DNA of 11,150 bases from Candidatus Fischerbacteria bacterium RBG_13_37_8 (lineage in GTDB: Bacteria; Acidobacteriota; HRBIN11; MFGW01): the NCBI GenBank assembly GCA_001780385.1, contig MFGW01000092.1:1-11150 (forward strand), read 5' to 3'. Positions 1 through 7,490 of this stretch are shown piece after piece. The notes beneath the pieces were generated by a model. It ran no database searches. It saw only the letters and a program-made list of their open reading frames with translations, and was not told the origin of the DNA. Both the position numbers and the translations under genes were made by a program. Each line of letters begins with the position of its first letter. Within the stretch, counting starts at the first letter, position 1.

Positions 1-1682
1 GTGGCAATATCATAGTAATATTCTGTTCTTGATGTGGCAAAATCGAGTCGCTCATTTTGAGAGAGAAATATAGCTGCTGTACCAAATCTATTATGAATAT
101 GAATTTTCCCGCCGATTTTTTCATGAATTTTTTTTGCAAATGTAATTGCATCACCTTCTATTACGATGTCAATATCTCTATTAGTAATACCAAGCAGGAT
201 ATCTCTAACAATTCCACCTACAAGGTAAGCTTTCATTGATAGTTTATCTGCTAATTTTCCTGCTGTTTGTAAAATAGAAATCATGTCGGAATCAAGAATT
301 TTTTTTGTTTTATGCCAGATATTTACTTTTTTAGAAGCAGGAGGATTGAGGAGAAGTGATTCCTTGTATTTTTGAGTTTCATATAATTTTCGCAGGAGAT
401 CCATTCTTGAAATTAATCCTATTATGGAATGTTTATTTTTTCCTACCATGATAATACGCGAGCGTGATGCAATCATTAATTTTTGAACGGTCTCAACTGA
501 ATCATCTGGTGAAACTAATGGGGGCGAATTTGTCATAATATTTTTTACTTTCCTTGAATGTAATTTATTGAATAGTGCTGCATCTACTAATTGTCTTGTA
601 ATAAGCCCGACAAGGCGATTAGAAGCAAAGACGGGCAATGCATTTATCCGGTATTTGGTCATTTGCAGAAAAGCATCTTTTATGGTTGCTCCAGGTTCAA
701 TTTTTTTTATAGTACCTACCATTATTTCAGAAGCTTTAGAAAAAGGGATTGTGTATTTATTGAGGAGCGTAAGTAATTCATCTTTTACCTGGATAAGTGT
801 TTTATTTTTTATTACAGCAGATGCGGCTGCAAAGTGTCCGCCTCCTTCAAAATGATGTAAAATGTTTGAAACGTTAATTTCTTTTACTCTGCTTCTTGCA
901 ATTATATGCACTCTTTTTCCTAAATCAATGAGCAGAAAAAAGATATCTATTTTTTGGGTATTCATTATTTTATTGACAACAACCGGGATGTCGGGGATAA
1001 AATTGTTTTTTTCGATAGAAGAAAGATACACAACATGTTCCTGGATTTCAACAGCATGCAGATTTTGTCTTATTTCCTCATAAAGATTGAGTAATATATC
1101 ACTAAGCTGGTTATGAAGGATATCGGCGATAATTTTAACATCAGCTCCCATGGAAATAAGATAAGCAGCTGCTCTAAAATCTTCTTCTGTGGTGGTGTTA
1201 AATTCGAAGGAACCTGTATCTTCATAGATTCCGAGAAGCATGAGTGTAGCCTCGAGTGAATCGATAGAAATTGCTCTTTGTTCAAGAATTCTGGTAATTA
1301 TTGTTGTAGCAGAACCAGTTGTGCTCACGTATTTTTCATCAGCTTTAATAGTGCACAAAGATTCTGGATGATGGTCATAAATAATAATTTTAGGAGCTGG
1401 AATAAGCTCCAGGCATTTTGCAAATTTGCCTATTCTTTCTTTCTGACTAACATCGACCAGGATAAGACAATCGATATTGATAAATTCATGTTCCTGAATT
1501 TTTTCTTCCCTGCATAATTTATACATACTATGTTGCAGTAGGGAACGCAGTTGAGGTTCTTTGGAACCAGGAAATGCTATTTTTGCTTCCGGAAATAAAA
1601 TCTTTGCTCCAATAATTGAACCATAGCTATCCAGATCAGCATTTTCGTGAGAAATAATGACATGAAATTTCTTTTTTTTCAT
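1..1682 (-). CDS. DHH/DHHA1-CBS-CBS-tRNA nucleotidyltransferase fusion protein (C-terminus cut by window edge)
   Basis: The 560 visible codons carry three modules. An N-terminal DHH phosphoesterase domain has H12, D16, D18, D77, D103-H104-H105 and D155, the expected metal-binding set, followed by a DHHA1 domain with the G280-G281-G282-H283 motif. Two CBS domains follow at about 317-370 and 378-435. The start of a class II poly(A) polymerase/CCA-adding domain has VGG (488-490), R493-D494, catalytic D503-x-D505, an FGTA motif near 533 and a DFATSRTE-like motif near 547. The family matures or repairs tRNA 3' ends; the DHH part suggests an additional phosphoesterase activity, and CBS pairs usually bind adenine nucleotides. 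The missing C-terminus carries the residues that set CC-, A- or CCA-specificity, so that cannot be called. The ATG at 1682-1680 places the first DHH motif right after the N-terminus; no strong Shine-Dalgarno site precedes it. The family assignment is secure; the exact activity is inferred. Confidence 0.93.
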   Translation of the reverse strand, partial: MKKKKFHVIISHENADLDSYGSIIGAKILFPEAKIAFPGSKEPQLRSLLQHSMYKLCREEKIQEHEFINIDCLILVDVSQKERIGKFAKCLELIPAPKIIIYDHHPESLCTIKADEKYVSTTGSATTIITRILEQRAISIDSLEATLMLLGIYEDTGSFEFNTTTEEDFRAAAYLISMGADVKIIADILHNQLSDILLNLYEEIRQNLHAVEIQEHVVYLSSIEKNNFIPDIPVVVNKIMNTQKIDIFFLLIDLGKRVHIIARSRVKEINVSNILHHFEGGGHFAAASAVIKNKTLIQVKDELLTLLNKYTIPFSKASEIMVGTIKKIEPGATIKDAFLQMTKYRINALPVFASNRLVGLITRQLVDAALFNKLHSRKVKNIMTNSPPLVSPDDSVETVQKLMIASRSRIIMVGKNKHSIIGLISRMDLLRKLYETQKYKESLLLNPPASKKVNIWHKTKKILDSDMISILQTAGKLADKLSMKAYLVGGIVRDILLGITNRDIDIVIEGDAITFAKKIHEKIGGKIHIHNRFGTAAIFLSQNERLDFATSRTEYYYDIA

Positions 1683-1808
1683 AGTCTGTAGCGCCCGAAA
1701 AAAAATGAATTTCTTGATAATTTACTATAGCATAGAATAAATAAACTTGCTATATCCCGAGTGAGCATGACTTCTTGAGATGAGAGGAAGGCAATTCATT
1801 ATCTGGAT

Positions 1809-1837
1809 TTGACGATTGGCTCTTTAAGTGGTACAAT
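1809..1837 (+). promoter_or_regulatory. sigma70-type promoter for the cytochrome gene
   Basis: TTGACG (1809-1814) and TACAAT (1832-1837) are separated by exactly 17 bases, and each matches five of six consensus positions. Transcription would start near 1844, about 30 bases before the ATG at 1877. This fits the strong AAAAGGAGGT ribosome binding site at 1861-1870. Called by eye, not scored. Confidence 0.65.
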
Positions 1838-1876
1838 AATTTACTTTAACAATTGTATTGAAAAGGAGGTACAAAA

Positions 1877-2329
1877 ATGCGGAGAATTATATTACCGCTG
1901 TTGTTAGTCGCTCTGATAGGCGCTCTTTTTGCGCTAACAGAAGATCATCAGTATATCGGAGAAAGCAAGTGTAAAATGTGTCACCAGAAGCAATATAAAG
2001 CCTGGATGGAAACAAAACATGCAAAAGCATTCGATGCGCTCAAAGCAGAAGATCAGGGAAAGGAAGAATGCCTAGGATGTCATAACACCGGTTATAAAAA
2101 GAGTGCAGATTTGCTGAAAAATGTTCAATGTGAGGCATGTCATGGTCCTGGAAGTGACTATAAAGATATGAAAGTGATGAAAGATAAAGAGAAAGCAATA
2201 GCTGCCGGCTTGATCATTACAACAGAAGAAACCTGCAAAATGTGCCATAATGAAAAAAGTCCAACGTTTAAGGGTTTCAATTTTGAAGAAGCTAAAAAAA
2301 CTGGTGTTCATGCAGTAAAATCAGAATAA
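1877..2329 (+). CDS. Secreted tetraheme c-type cytochrome, cytochrome c554-like family
   Basis: The 150-residue product has an N-terminal signal peptide (RR followed by a hydrophobic stretch at about 4-20) and four CxxCH heme-attachment sites at 32-36, 65-69, 85-89 and 120-124. The third reads CEACHGPG, which together with the TKHAKAF segment near 47 is typical of cytochrome c554-like small multiheme proteins. H24, H48 and H145 are candidate distal heme ligands. It should act in the periplasm or outside the cell as an electron carrier; its redox partner is not in the window. An AAAAGGAGGT site 6 bases before the ATG fixes the start. It has its own promoter (1809-1837) and terminator (2353-2385), so it is probably monocistronic. 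The heme count is read directly; the electron-transfer role is family knowledge, and the partner and substrate are unknown. Confidence 0.93.
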   Translation: MRRIILPLLLVALIGALFALTEDHQYIGESKCKMCHQKQYKAWMETKHAKAFDALKAEDQGKEECLGCHNTGYKKSADLLKNVQCEACHGPGSDYKDMKVMKDKEKAIAAGLIITTEETCKMCHNEKSPTFKGFNFEEAKKTGVHAVKSE

Positions 2330-2352
2330 CATTTATCAAAGTTTCATTAATA

Positions 2353-2385
2353 AGCGCCGCCTCAAGGCGGCGCTCTTTTCTTTTT
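2353..2385 (+). terminator. Intrinsic terminator after the cytochrome gene
   Basis: A perfect 9-bp GC-rich stem, AGCGCCGCC (2353-2361) and GGCGGCGCT (2366-2374), closes on a TCAA loop and is followed by a pyrimidine tract ending in TTTTT (2375-2385). It lies 23 bases after the cytochrome stop codon. The T-tract ends only one base before the ATG of the next gene, so the hairpin also occupies the place where that gene's ribosome binding site would normally be. Confidence 0.9.
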
Positions 2386-2386
2386 A

Positions 2387-3109
2387 ATGTTCAAACGAAG
2401 TCTTGTAATTTGCCTTATTATAATCTTTCTTATCACTCCTTCCAATGCTTGTTACCCGCCTAATCTATATGAAGATATCACCAAAAAAGCACTCCTTCTC
2501 ATGCCTCGAACTTTCAGAAATGTACTTAAAGTATATTATGATGATTTAATAACCGGTGCTGCTGAATCTTCAAGTTTACTTAATTCAGAAGATCATTTAC
2601 TCTATGAAGACGGTTCTTATGGTAAAGCAACATTTCGTATTAAGCAATTAAGCGATAAAATTGTCTACGATATTTATCATCATGTGCCTTTTCATATTAT
2701 TGCCAGGGAATTTGGTTATATAGTTCATTATGTTACTGATTTAAATAATCCTTTTCATACTGCTGAAAAAGATTCAGTGGCAGTACAATGTGAAAAAGAA
2801 TTTAGTTCCTTTATGACAAATTATTTAGATAAATTTCCCTTTGTTTTTTACGGGTATAGTTCAAAAAGCCTGGAGAAAAATGATATTGAGGAATTTTCTC
2901 AATCGATAGTGGACAGGTCATCAAAGCTTCGCAAAGTATTGTTAAAAACAATGCACAATGGAAAGGCAGTTGCTTCCGCCAGGAAATTTGATGAAAAATC
3001 TCTTGTTTTTGGTGTCGCAGCTGTATCTTATCAACACTCCATTTCAAATACTGCGCAGCTTTGGCTTCATATATGGAAAAATGCACATGGAGATACAAGA
3101 TTAGAGTAA
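2387..3109 (+). CDS. Secreted zinc-dependent phospholipase C / P1 nuclease-like protein
   Basis: The 240-residue product has a signal peptide (MFKR, hydrophobic about 5-17, likely cleavage around the SNA at 19-21). The central segment at 106-125 contains an H114-x3-D118-x5-H124 pattern (HYVTDLNNPFH). This matches the helix motif of the alpha-toxin-like zinc phospholipase C/S1-P1 nuclease fold, in which these residues bind zinc. Other candidate ligands are D69-H70, the HH at 98-99, E108 and H217. Related bacterial proteins are annotated as zinc-dependent phospholipase C-family hydrolases; the true substrate is not known. The first ATG is needed to keep the signal peptide, but there is no Shine-Dalgarno sequence and the upstream bases are a terminator T-tract. 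A leaderless transcript or read-through is therefore likely. Fold assignment is moderately confident; activity is inferred. Confidence 0.68.
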   Translation: MFKRSLVICLIIIFLITPSNACYPPNLYEDITKKALLLMPRTFRNVLKVYYDDLITGAAESSSLLNSEDHLLYEDGSYGKATFRIKQLSDKIVYDIYHHVPFHIIAREFGYIVHYVTDLNNPFHTAEKDSVAVQCEKEFSSFMTNYLDKFPFVFYGYSSKSLEKNDIEEFSQSIVDRSSKLRKVLLKTMHNGKAVASARKFDEKSLVFGVAAVSYQHSISNTAQLWLHIWKNAHGDTRLE

Positions 3110-3131
3110 GCGTGCGCCCTCACAAGTTACC

Positions 3132-3160
3132 TTGAAGAAATTAGTAATATCTACTATAAT
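3132..3160 (+). promoter_or_regulatory. sigma70-type promoter for the biotin carboxylase operon
   Basis: TTGAAG (3132-3137) and a perfect TATAAT (3155-3160) are separated by 17 bases. A start near 3167 would give a leader of roughly 23 bases before the ATG at 3190. It is the only good promoter I see ahead of the six closely packed genes that run to 8251. Called by eye. Confidence 0.7.
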
Positions 3161-3189
3161 CATACCTGTACATCAACAGGATTTAGGAA

Positions 3190-4707
3190 ATGTTTAAAAG
3201 AATATTAATAGCGAATAGAGGAGAAATTGCAGTAAGAATAATAAGAGCCTGTCGGGAATTAGGAATAACAGCGATTGTAGTGTATTCGGAAGCGGATCGA
3301 AAATCTTTAAGCGTGCGTTATGCAGATGAAGCATATTGTGTGGGACCTCCCTCTTCAATAGAAAGTTATTTGAGAATAGATAAAATAATTGCTATAGCAA
3401 AAAAATGTAATGCGGATGCGATTCATCCTGGTTATGGATTTTTAGCTGAAAATGCTGAATTTTCAAAAGCTTGCGAGGATAATAATATTATATTTATAGG
3501 ACCTTCGGCAGATGCTATCGAATCGATGGGCGAGAAGACCCGTGCTCGCAAAATAATGTCAGATGCAGGTGTTCCGGTCGTGCCAGGATCGTTGCAAGCA
3601 ATTGATACAGCAGAAGAAACTATAGAGATTGCCCGCCAGATCGGCTATCCAATAATGATCAAAGCAGCTTTTGGAGGCGGCGGTAAAGGAATGCGTCTGG
3701 TAAACGATGAGAAAGAATTGAAAGAAGGTTTTCGCGTAGCCGCTTCTGAATCAATGTCAGCATTCGGCAATGCTGCTCTTTATATAGAAAAATATATAGA
3801 AGATCCTCATCATATTGAAATTCAAATACTTGCTGATCATTATGGAAATGTTATTCATTTGGGAGAAAGAGATTGCTCGATTCAAAGACGCCATCAAAAA
3901 ATTATTGAAGAAACTCCTTCCCCGTTTATTAATGAACAAATACGAAATAAAATGGGAGAAATTGCAATAAAAGCTGCACAAGCAGTCAATTATACAAATG
4001 CAGGCACTATTGAATTTCTTGTTGACGGCAATAAGAATTTTTATTTCATGGAGATGAATACGCGTTTGCAGGTGGAACATCCTATCACGGAAATGGTTAC
4101 CGGTATTGATATAGTAAAAAAACAAATTTATATTGCATCTGGCGTCGCATTGGCTTATCGTCAGGAAGACATACTCCTAAAAGGGAACGCTATTGAATGT
4201 AGAATTTATGCTGAAGATCCAGATAATAATTTTTATCCGTGTCCGGGAACAATTGCAGGATTGAGATTACCGGGTGGTCCAGGTGTTAGAGATGATTCTG
4301 GTGTGTATGAAGGTTATGAAGTTCCTATTTATTATGATCCTCTCCTTTCAAAACTTGTTGTGTGGGGCAGAACAAGAGAAGAAGCCTTTCAAAGAATGAG
4401 CAGAGCACTTGAAGAGTATAAGGTGGAAGGCATAAAAACTACTATCCCGTTTTATCGAAGAGTCATGTCTGACAGCAACTACCAAAAAGGTATCTTTAAT
4501 ACAAAATATGTCGACCTGGTATTCTCAAAACATGATGAATCAAGAGAACATCCACTTTTACCGGTCGCTATTATCGCTGCAGCAATTTCTGAATTTGAAC
4601 AAAAGGAATACCCTAAAATTACTAATAACAAGAAAAATAATGCGACAAATGAATGGAAACTGCACGGAAGACATCAATTGCTCAGCAGCAGACTGTATTC
4701 ATATTAA
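3190..4707 (+). CDS. accC: Biotin carboxylase subunit (acyl-CoA carboxylase alpha-type, split form)
   Basis: The 505-residue protein carries the full biotin carboxylase core. It begins FKRILIANRGEIAVRI, and has the ATP-grasp glycine loop GGGGKGM (162-168), ERDCSIQRRHQK (226-237) and EMNTRLQVEHPITE (288-301). It uses ATP and bicarbonate to carboxylate biotin on a carrier protein. It is about 55 residues longer than a minimal AccC; the tail ends with a WKLHGR segment (489-494). Propionyl-, methylcrotonyl- and geranyl-CoA carboxylase alpha subunits continue from there into the BT and biotinyl domains. Here the chain stops and those domains come from the next gene, 14 bases downstream. Separate BC and carrier genes of this type commonly serve propionyl-CoA carboxylase or methylmalonyl-CoA decarboxylase systems. 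No carboxyltransferase is nearby, so the acyl-CoA substrate is open. Confidence 0.95.
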   Translation: MFKRILIANRGEIAVRIIRACRELGITAIVVYSEADRKSLSVRYADEAYCVGPPSSIESYLRIDKIIAIAKKCNADAIHPGYGFLAENAEFSKACEDNNIIFIGPSADAIESMGEKTRARKIMSDAGVPVVPGSLQAIDTAEETIEIARQIGYPIMIKAAFGGGGKGMRLVNDEKELKEGFRVAASESMSAFGNAALYIEKYIEDPHHIEIQILADHYGNVIHLGERDCSIQRRHQKIIEETPSPFINEQIRNKMGEIAIKAAQAVNYTNAGTIEFLVDGNKNFYFMEMNTRLQVEHPITEMVTGIDIVKKQIYIASGVALAYRQEDILLKGNAIECRIYAEDPDNNFYPCPGTIAGLRLPGGPGVRDDSGVYEGYEVPIYYDPLLSKLVVWGRTREEAFQRMSRALEEYKVEGIKTTIPFYRRVMSDSNYQKGIFNTKYVDLVFSKHDESREHPLLPVAIIAAAISEFEQKEYPKITNNKKNNATNEWKLHGRHQLLSSRLYSY

Positions 4708-4721
4708 TTGTGAGGTATTTA

Positions 4722-5222
4722 ATGGATTTAGGGATTCATTATGGTGAAGAAAAGTACACCGTTACGATAAAAAAAGTTGATAATAAATATATGGTGGCGT
4801 TCGAAGGAAAAGAATATATTATAGATGCCGTATTTCTTGAAGATAAACTGCTATCTTTGATTATAGATGGAAAGTCCTATGAAGCATCGTTTGAAAAATT
4901 ATCAGAAGGATACTATGATCTTTATTTCTTTAATGATTTTTTTAAATTGTCTGTTCAAGATACACGTGCGATCAAAAAAGCAGTATCGAAAGAAAATTCT
5001 GGTATCATTTCCAATAAAATTGTCGCACCAATGGCAGGTAAAATTTTAAAACTTCCTGTTGCAAAAGGAACACTGGTGCAAGAAGGTGATGTTCTTGCAG
5101 TTATTGAAGCTATGAAAATGCAGAATGAAATAAAAGCATTTTCACAGCATGTTATTTCAGAAGTTCTTGTAAAAGAAGGTGATAGTGTAATTCCTCAACA
5201 AATCATATTAGTTTTTGAATAA
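4722..5222 (+). CDS. Biotin carboxyl carrier protein with N-terminal BT-like domain
   Basis: The 166-residue protein ends in a classic biotinyl domain (about 97-166) with VAPMAGKILK at 101-110 and the biotinylation motif EAMKMQ, the target lysine being K132. Residues about 10-80 are a beta-rich segment (YTVTIKK, FEGKEYIIDA, IIDGKSYEASF) like the BT linker of propionyl-CoA carboxylase alpha chains. With the preceding gene it rebuilds such a chain in two pieces. I chose the ATG at 4722 because GAGGT lies at 4712-4716 with 5-base spacing. The in-frame ATG at 4653 would overlap the carboxylase gene by 55 bases and add an unrelated 23-residue leader. It carries CO2 from the carboxylase to a carboxyltransferase that is not in this window. 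The biotinyl domain is certain; the partner complex is inferred. Confidence 0.92.
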   Translation: MDLGIHYGEEKYTVTIKKVDNKYMVAFEGKEYIIDAVFLEDKLLSLIIDGKSYEASFEKLSEGYYDLYFFNDFFKLSVQDTRAIKKAVSKENSGIISNKIVAPMAGKILKLPVAKGTLVQEGDVLAVIEAMKMQNEIKAFSQHVISEVLVKEGDSVIPQQIILVFE

Positions 5223-5225
5223 TTT

Positions 5226-5675
5226 ATGATATCGATTCATGTATTATTGCAGAAAATTGTACAGGAATATAGCGATAATGAGAAATTTCTGCAATCATAC
5301 GTGGAGATTATGTGGGAAAGACTTGTCGGCAAGGATGTTGCCCGTCAAACGAAAATTGTTGAATTGAAACAAAATACATTGGTGATCTCTGTATATGATT
5401 CTCATTTACATAAAATACTTGCTAAAATGGAAGGAGAAATTTTACAAAAGATTAATAGCCTCATTTCAAAACCGCTTATTGCTGCTATTCACTTCAGAAA
5501 GAGCAGAAAATTTGCATATGAAAAATCTGTCGTCAGCAGTGGAAAAAGAGAAAAATCGTCTGTTCAACTCGATAATCTGAAAGAAGCCACTCTCATAGCT
5601 GATGATGAATTGAGAGAGAATTTTAAGAAGGCTTATCACCATTATCAGAAAATGAGCATGACAAAAAAGAAATAA
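5226..5675 (+). CDS. DUF721 / DciA-like protein
   Basis: The 149-residue protein has the DUF721 layout: a helical start, W30-ERLVG-K, then the beta segment TLVISVYDSHLHKILAKM (51-68) leading into a helix ending EILQKINSLI and a final IAAIHF strand (86-90). The C-terminal part (95-149) is lysine-rich and probably disordered. DciA proteins of this family load or stimulate the replicative helicase DnaB where DnaC-type loaders are absent, so this may be a DNA replication factor. Many DUF721 members remain uncharacterised. It starts 3 bases after the carrier protein stop with no visible Shine-Dalgarno site, pointing to translational coupling. DUF721 genes often sit near recF or gyrB; placement in a carboxylase operon is less usual. 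The family call is fair; the function is inferred. Confidence 0.72.
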   Translation: MISIHVLLQKIVQEYSDNEKFLQSYVEIMWERLVGKDVARQTKIVELKQNTLVISVYDSHLHKILAKMEGEILQKINSLISKPLIAAIHFRKSRKFAYEKSVVSSGKREKSSVQLDNLKEATLIADDELRENFKKAYHHYQKMSMTKKK

Positions 5676-5694
5676 CATTATTTAGGAGAATGAC

Positions 5695-6417
5695 ATGGAG
5701 CTTTTCTTTTTATCTTCAAATTTATTAGGCATACAATTTTTTGGCAGATTTTTTATAATAGGGCTTGCTATCAGTATTATAGGATTAATATTTTTTCTGA
5801 GATATATAATTGTCTCATTAACCATAAGTGTACAGAGAATACTTCATCCATTACCCTGGTATAGTGAAAGTCTTGCCAAGAAATATTTGCTTGCTTTGCT
5901 TTTTTTGGTAATAAGTCTTATTGGATTGGCATGGATGTATACTGGTTATCTTTTACAAAATTATCAGCCAGTAGAAAAAGCGGTGATTGCCGGTATCGTG
6001 GAGGTGCAAAAGGAGAAAGAAGGTGAGTTTATTGTAAAATTTATTTCGTCCTATGATAATTTTCCGGAGCAAAATATCAGCAAAGGTTTACAGGGGGATC
6101 AATGGGCGCTGGGGGGAGTATTTCTTGATTTTCCCTCTTTTCTTAAATATATGGGACTTAATAGCTGTCATCAGCCAATAGATTTCGTCGCCAAAGATCT
6201 TAAGGTTATGTATCGTCCAGATCTTGAGTATATGGAAATGTTATCAAGGAAACCAGACCTGCTTTGGTCAACAATTTTTAAAATACAATCAATTTTAAAA
6301 TTCAATGTAGCTGAATTTCGTCTCACTCCTTTTCATAAGGCAAAAACGGGAAATTATGAAATTTATGCAGGCAAATCAGGGTATATTATTCAAATGGTAG
6401 GCAAGAAGGTACAATAG
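5695..6417 (+). CDS. Two-helix membrane protein with GDQW motif, function unknown
   Basis: The 240-residue protein has two strongly hydrophobic helices at about 17-40 and 64-86, joined by a short loop with HPLPWYSE (51-58). A soluble domain of about 150 residues follows. Its core contains GDQWALGGVFLDF (134-146), resembling the GDQW-LDARVLKW signature of a proteobacterial family of small membrane proteins often labelled cation/multidrug efflux pump. That label has little support, because two helices do not make a pump. The C-terminal part (about 165-240) has no motif I recognise. AGGAG at 5684-5688, 6 bases before the ATG, fixes the start. It sits between the DUF721 gene and the glycosyltransferase, 19 and 20 bases from its neighbours. 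Topology is well supported; the family link rests on a short motif and may be wrong. Confidence 0.75.
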   Translation: MELFFLSSNLLGIQFFGRFFIIGLAISIIGLIFFLRYIIVSLTISVQRILHPLPWYSESLAKKYLLALLFLVISLIGLAWMYTGYLLQNYQPVEKAVIAGIVEVQKEKEGEFIVKFISSYDNFPEQNISKGLQGDQWALGGVFLDFPSFLKYMGLNSCHQPIDFVAKDLKVMYRPDLEYMEMLSRKPDLLWSTIFKIQSILKFNVAEFRLTPFHKAKTGNYEIYAGKSGYIIQMVGKKVQ

Positions 6418-6437
6418 TTCAAAGGAGTAGTCTAAGG

Positions 6438-7490
6438 ATGAAAGTAGTGGTTGTGACTTCCGATGTACCTTTTGTGACCGGAGGACATCGGATAATTGCT
6501 GAAGCACTCGTTTCCCAATTAAATGCATACGGACATGATGCGATTTTATGGTGCACTCCTCAAAATAGATTTGGAAGACAGTTCTCCGCTTACCTTGCTA
6601 ATTATTTCACCGATTTAGGAGAAACCGGTTCCGGAGATAAAATTGATGCGGTCATTTCTCTCAGGTATCCTTCATACGCAGTAAAACATTATTTTCACAT
6701 CTGCTGGCTTAATCACAGGGCAAGAGAATATTATGATTTGTGGGAACAATTTAAATCAAAAATATCTTTTGCCAATAAAATAAAAGAGAGTATCAGGCGA
6801 ACTGCCATTCATTGGATAGATCGTTATTTTTTAAAAAATAATGTCAAGAAGCTGTATGCTCAATCTATAAATATTCAGAAGAGACTGCAAAAATGGGGCA
6901 AGATAAAATCTGAGGTTCTTTATCCTCCTGCTATACCAAGAAATTATTGTTTTAAGGAATATGGTGATTTTATCTTTGTTCCTGCAAGATTGCATCCATT
7001 GAAAAGGATTAGTCTTGGAATTGATGCGCTCGCTAAAATGAAAAATACGAATATTTCTATGATTATCGTGGGAGAGGGTCCGGAATATAATAATCTTATT
7101 GCTTTAATAAAAGAGTGTAATCTTGAGAAACGTGTTCAATTGCTCGGATGGGTTGCCGAGGATACATTGTTGGACCTGTATGCACGATGCCTGGCTGTTT
7201 TTTATGGACCTTTGAATGAAGATTATGGACTGGTAACTCTTGAAGCGTTCAGCAGTAGAAAAGCTTTGATAACCTGCCAGGATAGCGGGGGTACCAACGA
7301 ATTGCTTGAGCATGGGAAAAGCGGCTTCCTGGTCAATTCAGAACCAGATCATATCGCTTTAGCGTTTGATGCTGTCTCAGATAAATTAATAGCTGAAAAA
7401 CAGGGAAATTATGCTTACTCAAAATCTGCAGAATTCTCATGGGAAAAAACGATTGCAACTTTATTGCAACTAAAAACATCTAATGAATAA
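6438..7490 (+). CDS. Glycosyltransferase, GT4 family (GT-B fold)
   Basis: The 350-residue protein shows a two-domain GT-B layout. The N-terminal half starts MKVVVVTSDVPFVTGGHRII with the glycine-rich loop GG (15-16) used in acceptor/phosphate contacts. The C-terminal half has VPARLHPLKR (181-190), with R184 and K189 in the donor phosphate-binding position, then VGEGPE (211-216). The family E-x7-E motif follows as E261-DYGLVTL-E269, and then DSGGTNELLEHGKSGFLV (282-299). Such enzymes transfer a sugar from a nucleotide donor to polysaccharide, lipid or other acceptors in the cytoplasm or at the inner membrane; the specific sugar cannot be read. A basic helical segment near 112-150 may favour membrane contact. 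AAGGAG at 6422-6427 precedes the ATG with 10-base spacing. Its stop overlaps the next gene's start by one base (TAATG). Confidence 0.93.
   Translation: MKVVVVTSDVPFVTGGHRIIAEALVSQLNAYGHDAILWCTPQNRFGRQFSAYLANYFTDLGETGSGDKIDAVISLRYPSYAVKHYFHICWLNHRAREYYDLWEQFKSKISFANKIKESIRRTAIHWIDRYFLKNNVKKLYAQSINIQKRLQKWGKIKSEVLYPPAIPRNYCFKEYGDFIFVPARLHPLKRISLGIDALAKMKNTNISMIIVGEGPEYNNLIALIKECNLEKRVQLLGWVAEDTLLDLYARCLAVFYGPLNEDYGLVTLEAFSSRKALITCQDSGGTNELLEHGKSGFLVNSEPDHIALAFDAVSDKLIAEKQGNYAYSKSAEFSWEKTIATLLQLKTSNE

Noticed and set aside
568..855. A plus-strand open frame of 95 codons
   Set aside because: It lies wholly inside the minus-strand DHH-CBS-nucleotidyltransferase gene, whose motifs are clear; the plus-strand translation resembles no family and has no ribosome binding site.
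1683..1800. Further repeat copy or a clear minus-strand promoter upstream of the DHH gene
   Set aside because: TATAGT- and TATGCT-like boxes exist on the minus strand but no -35 lies at proper distance, and a GTCATGCTCAC stretch matches the repeat arms too poorly.
2387..2460. Lipoprotein signal in the phospholipase-like protein (cysteine at residue 22)
   Set aside because: The residues before the cysteine (P-S-N-A) do not fit a lipobox; an ordinary signal peptide explains them better.
4653..4721. Longer start for the biotin carrier protein at the ATG at 4653
   Set aside because: It would overlap the carboxylase gene by 55 bases, add a 23-residue leader unrelated to the family, and ignore the good GAGGT site placed for the ATG at 4722.
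4640..4730. A frameshift joining the biotin carboxylase and carrier genes into one broken alpha chain
   Set aside because: Both ends fall at domain borders, the downstream gene has its own ribosome binding site, and the alternative frame across the junction does not read as family sequence.
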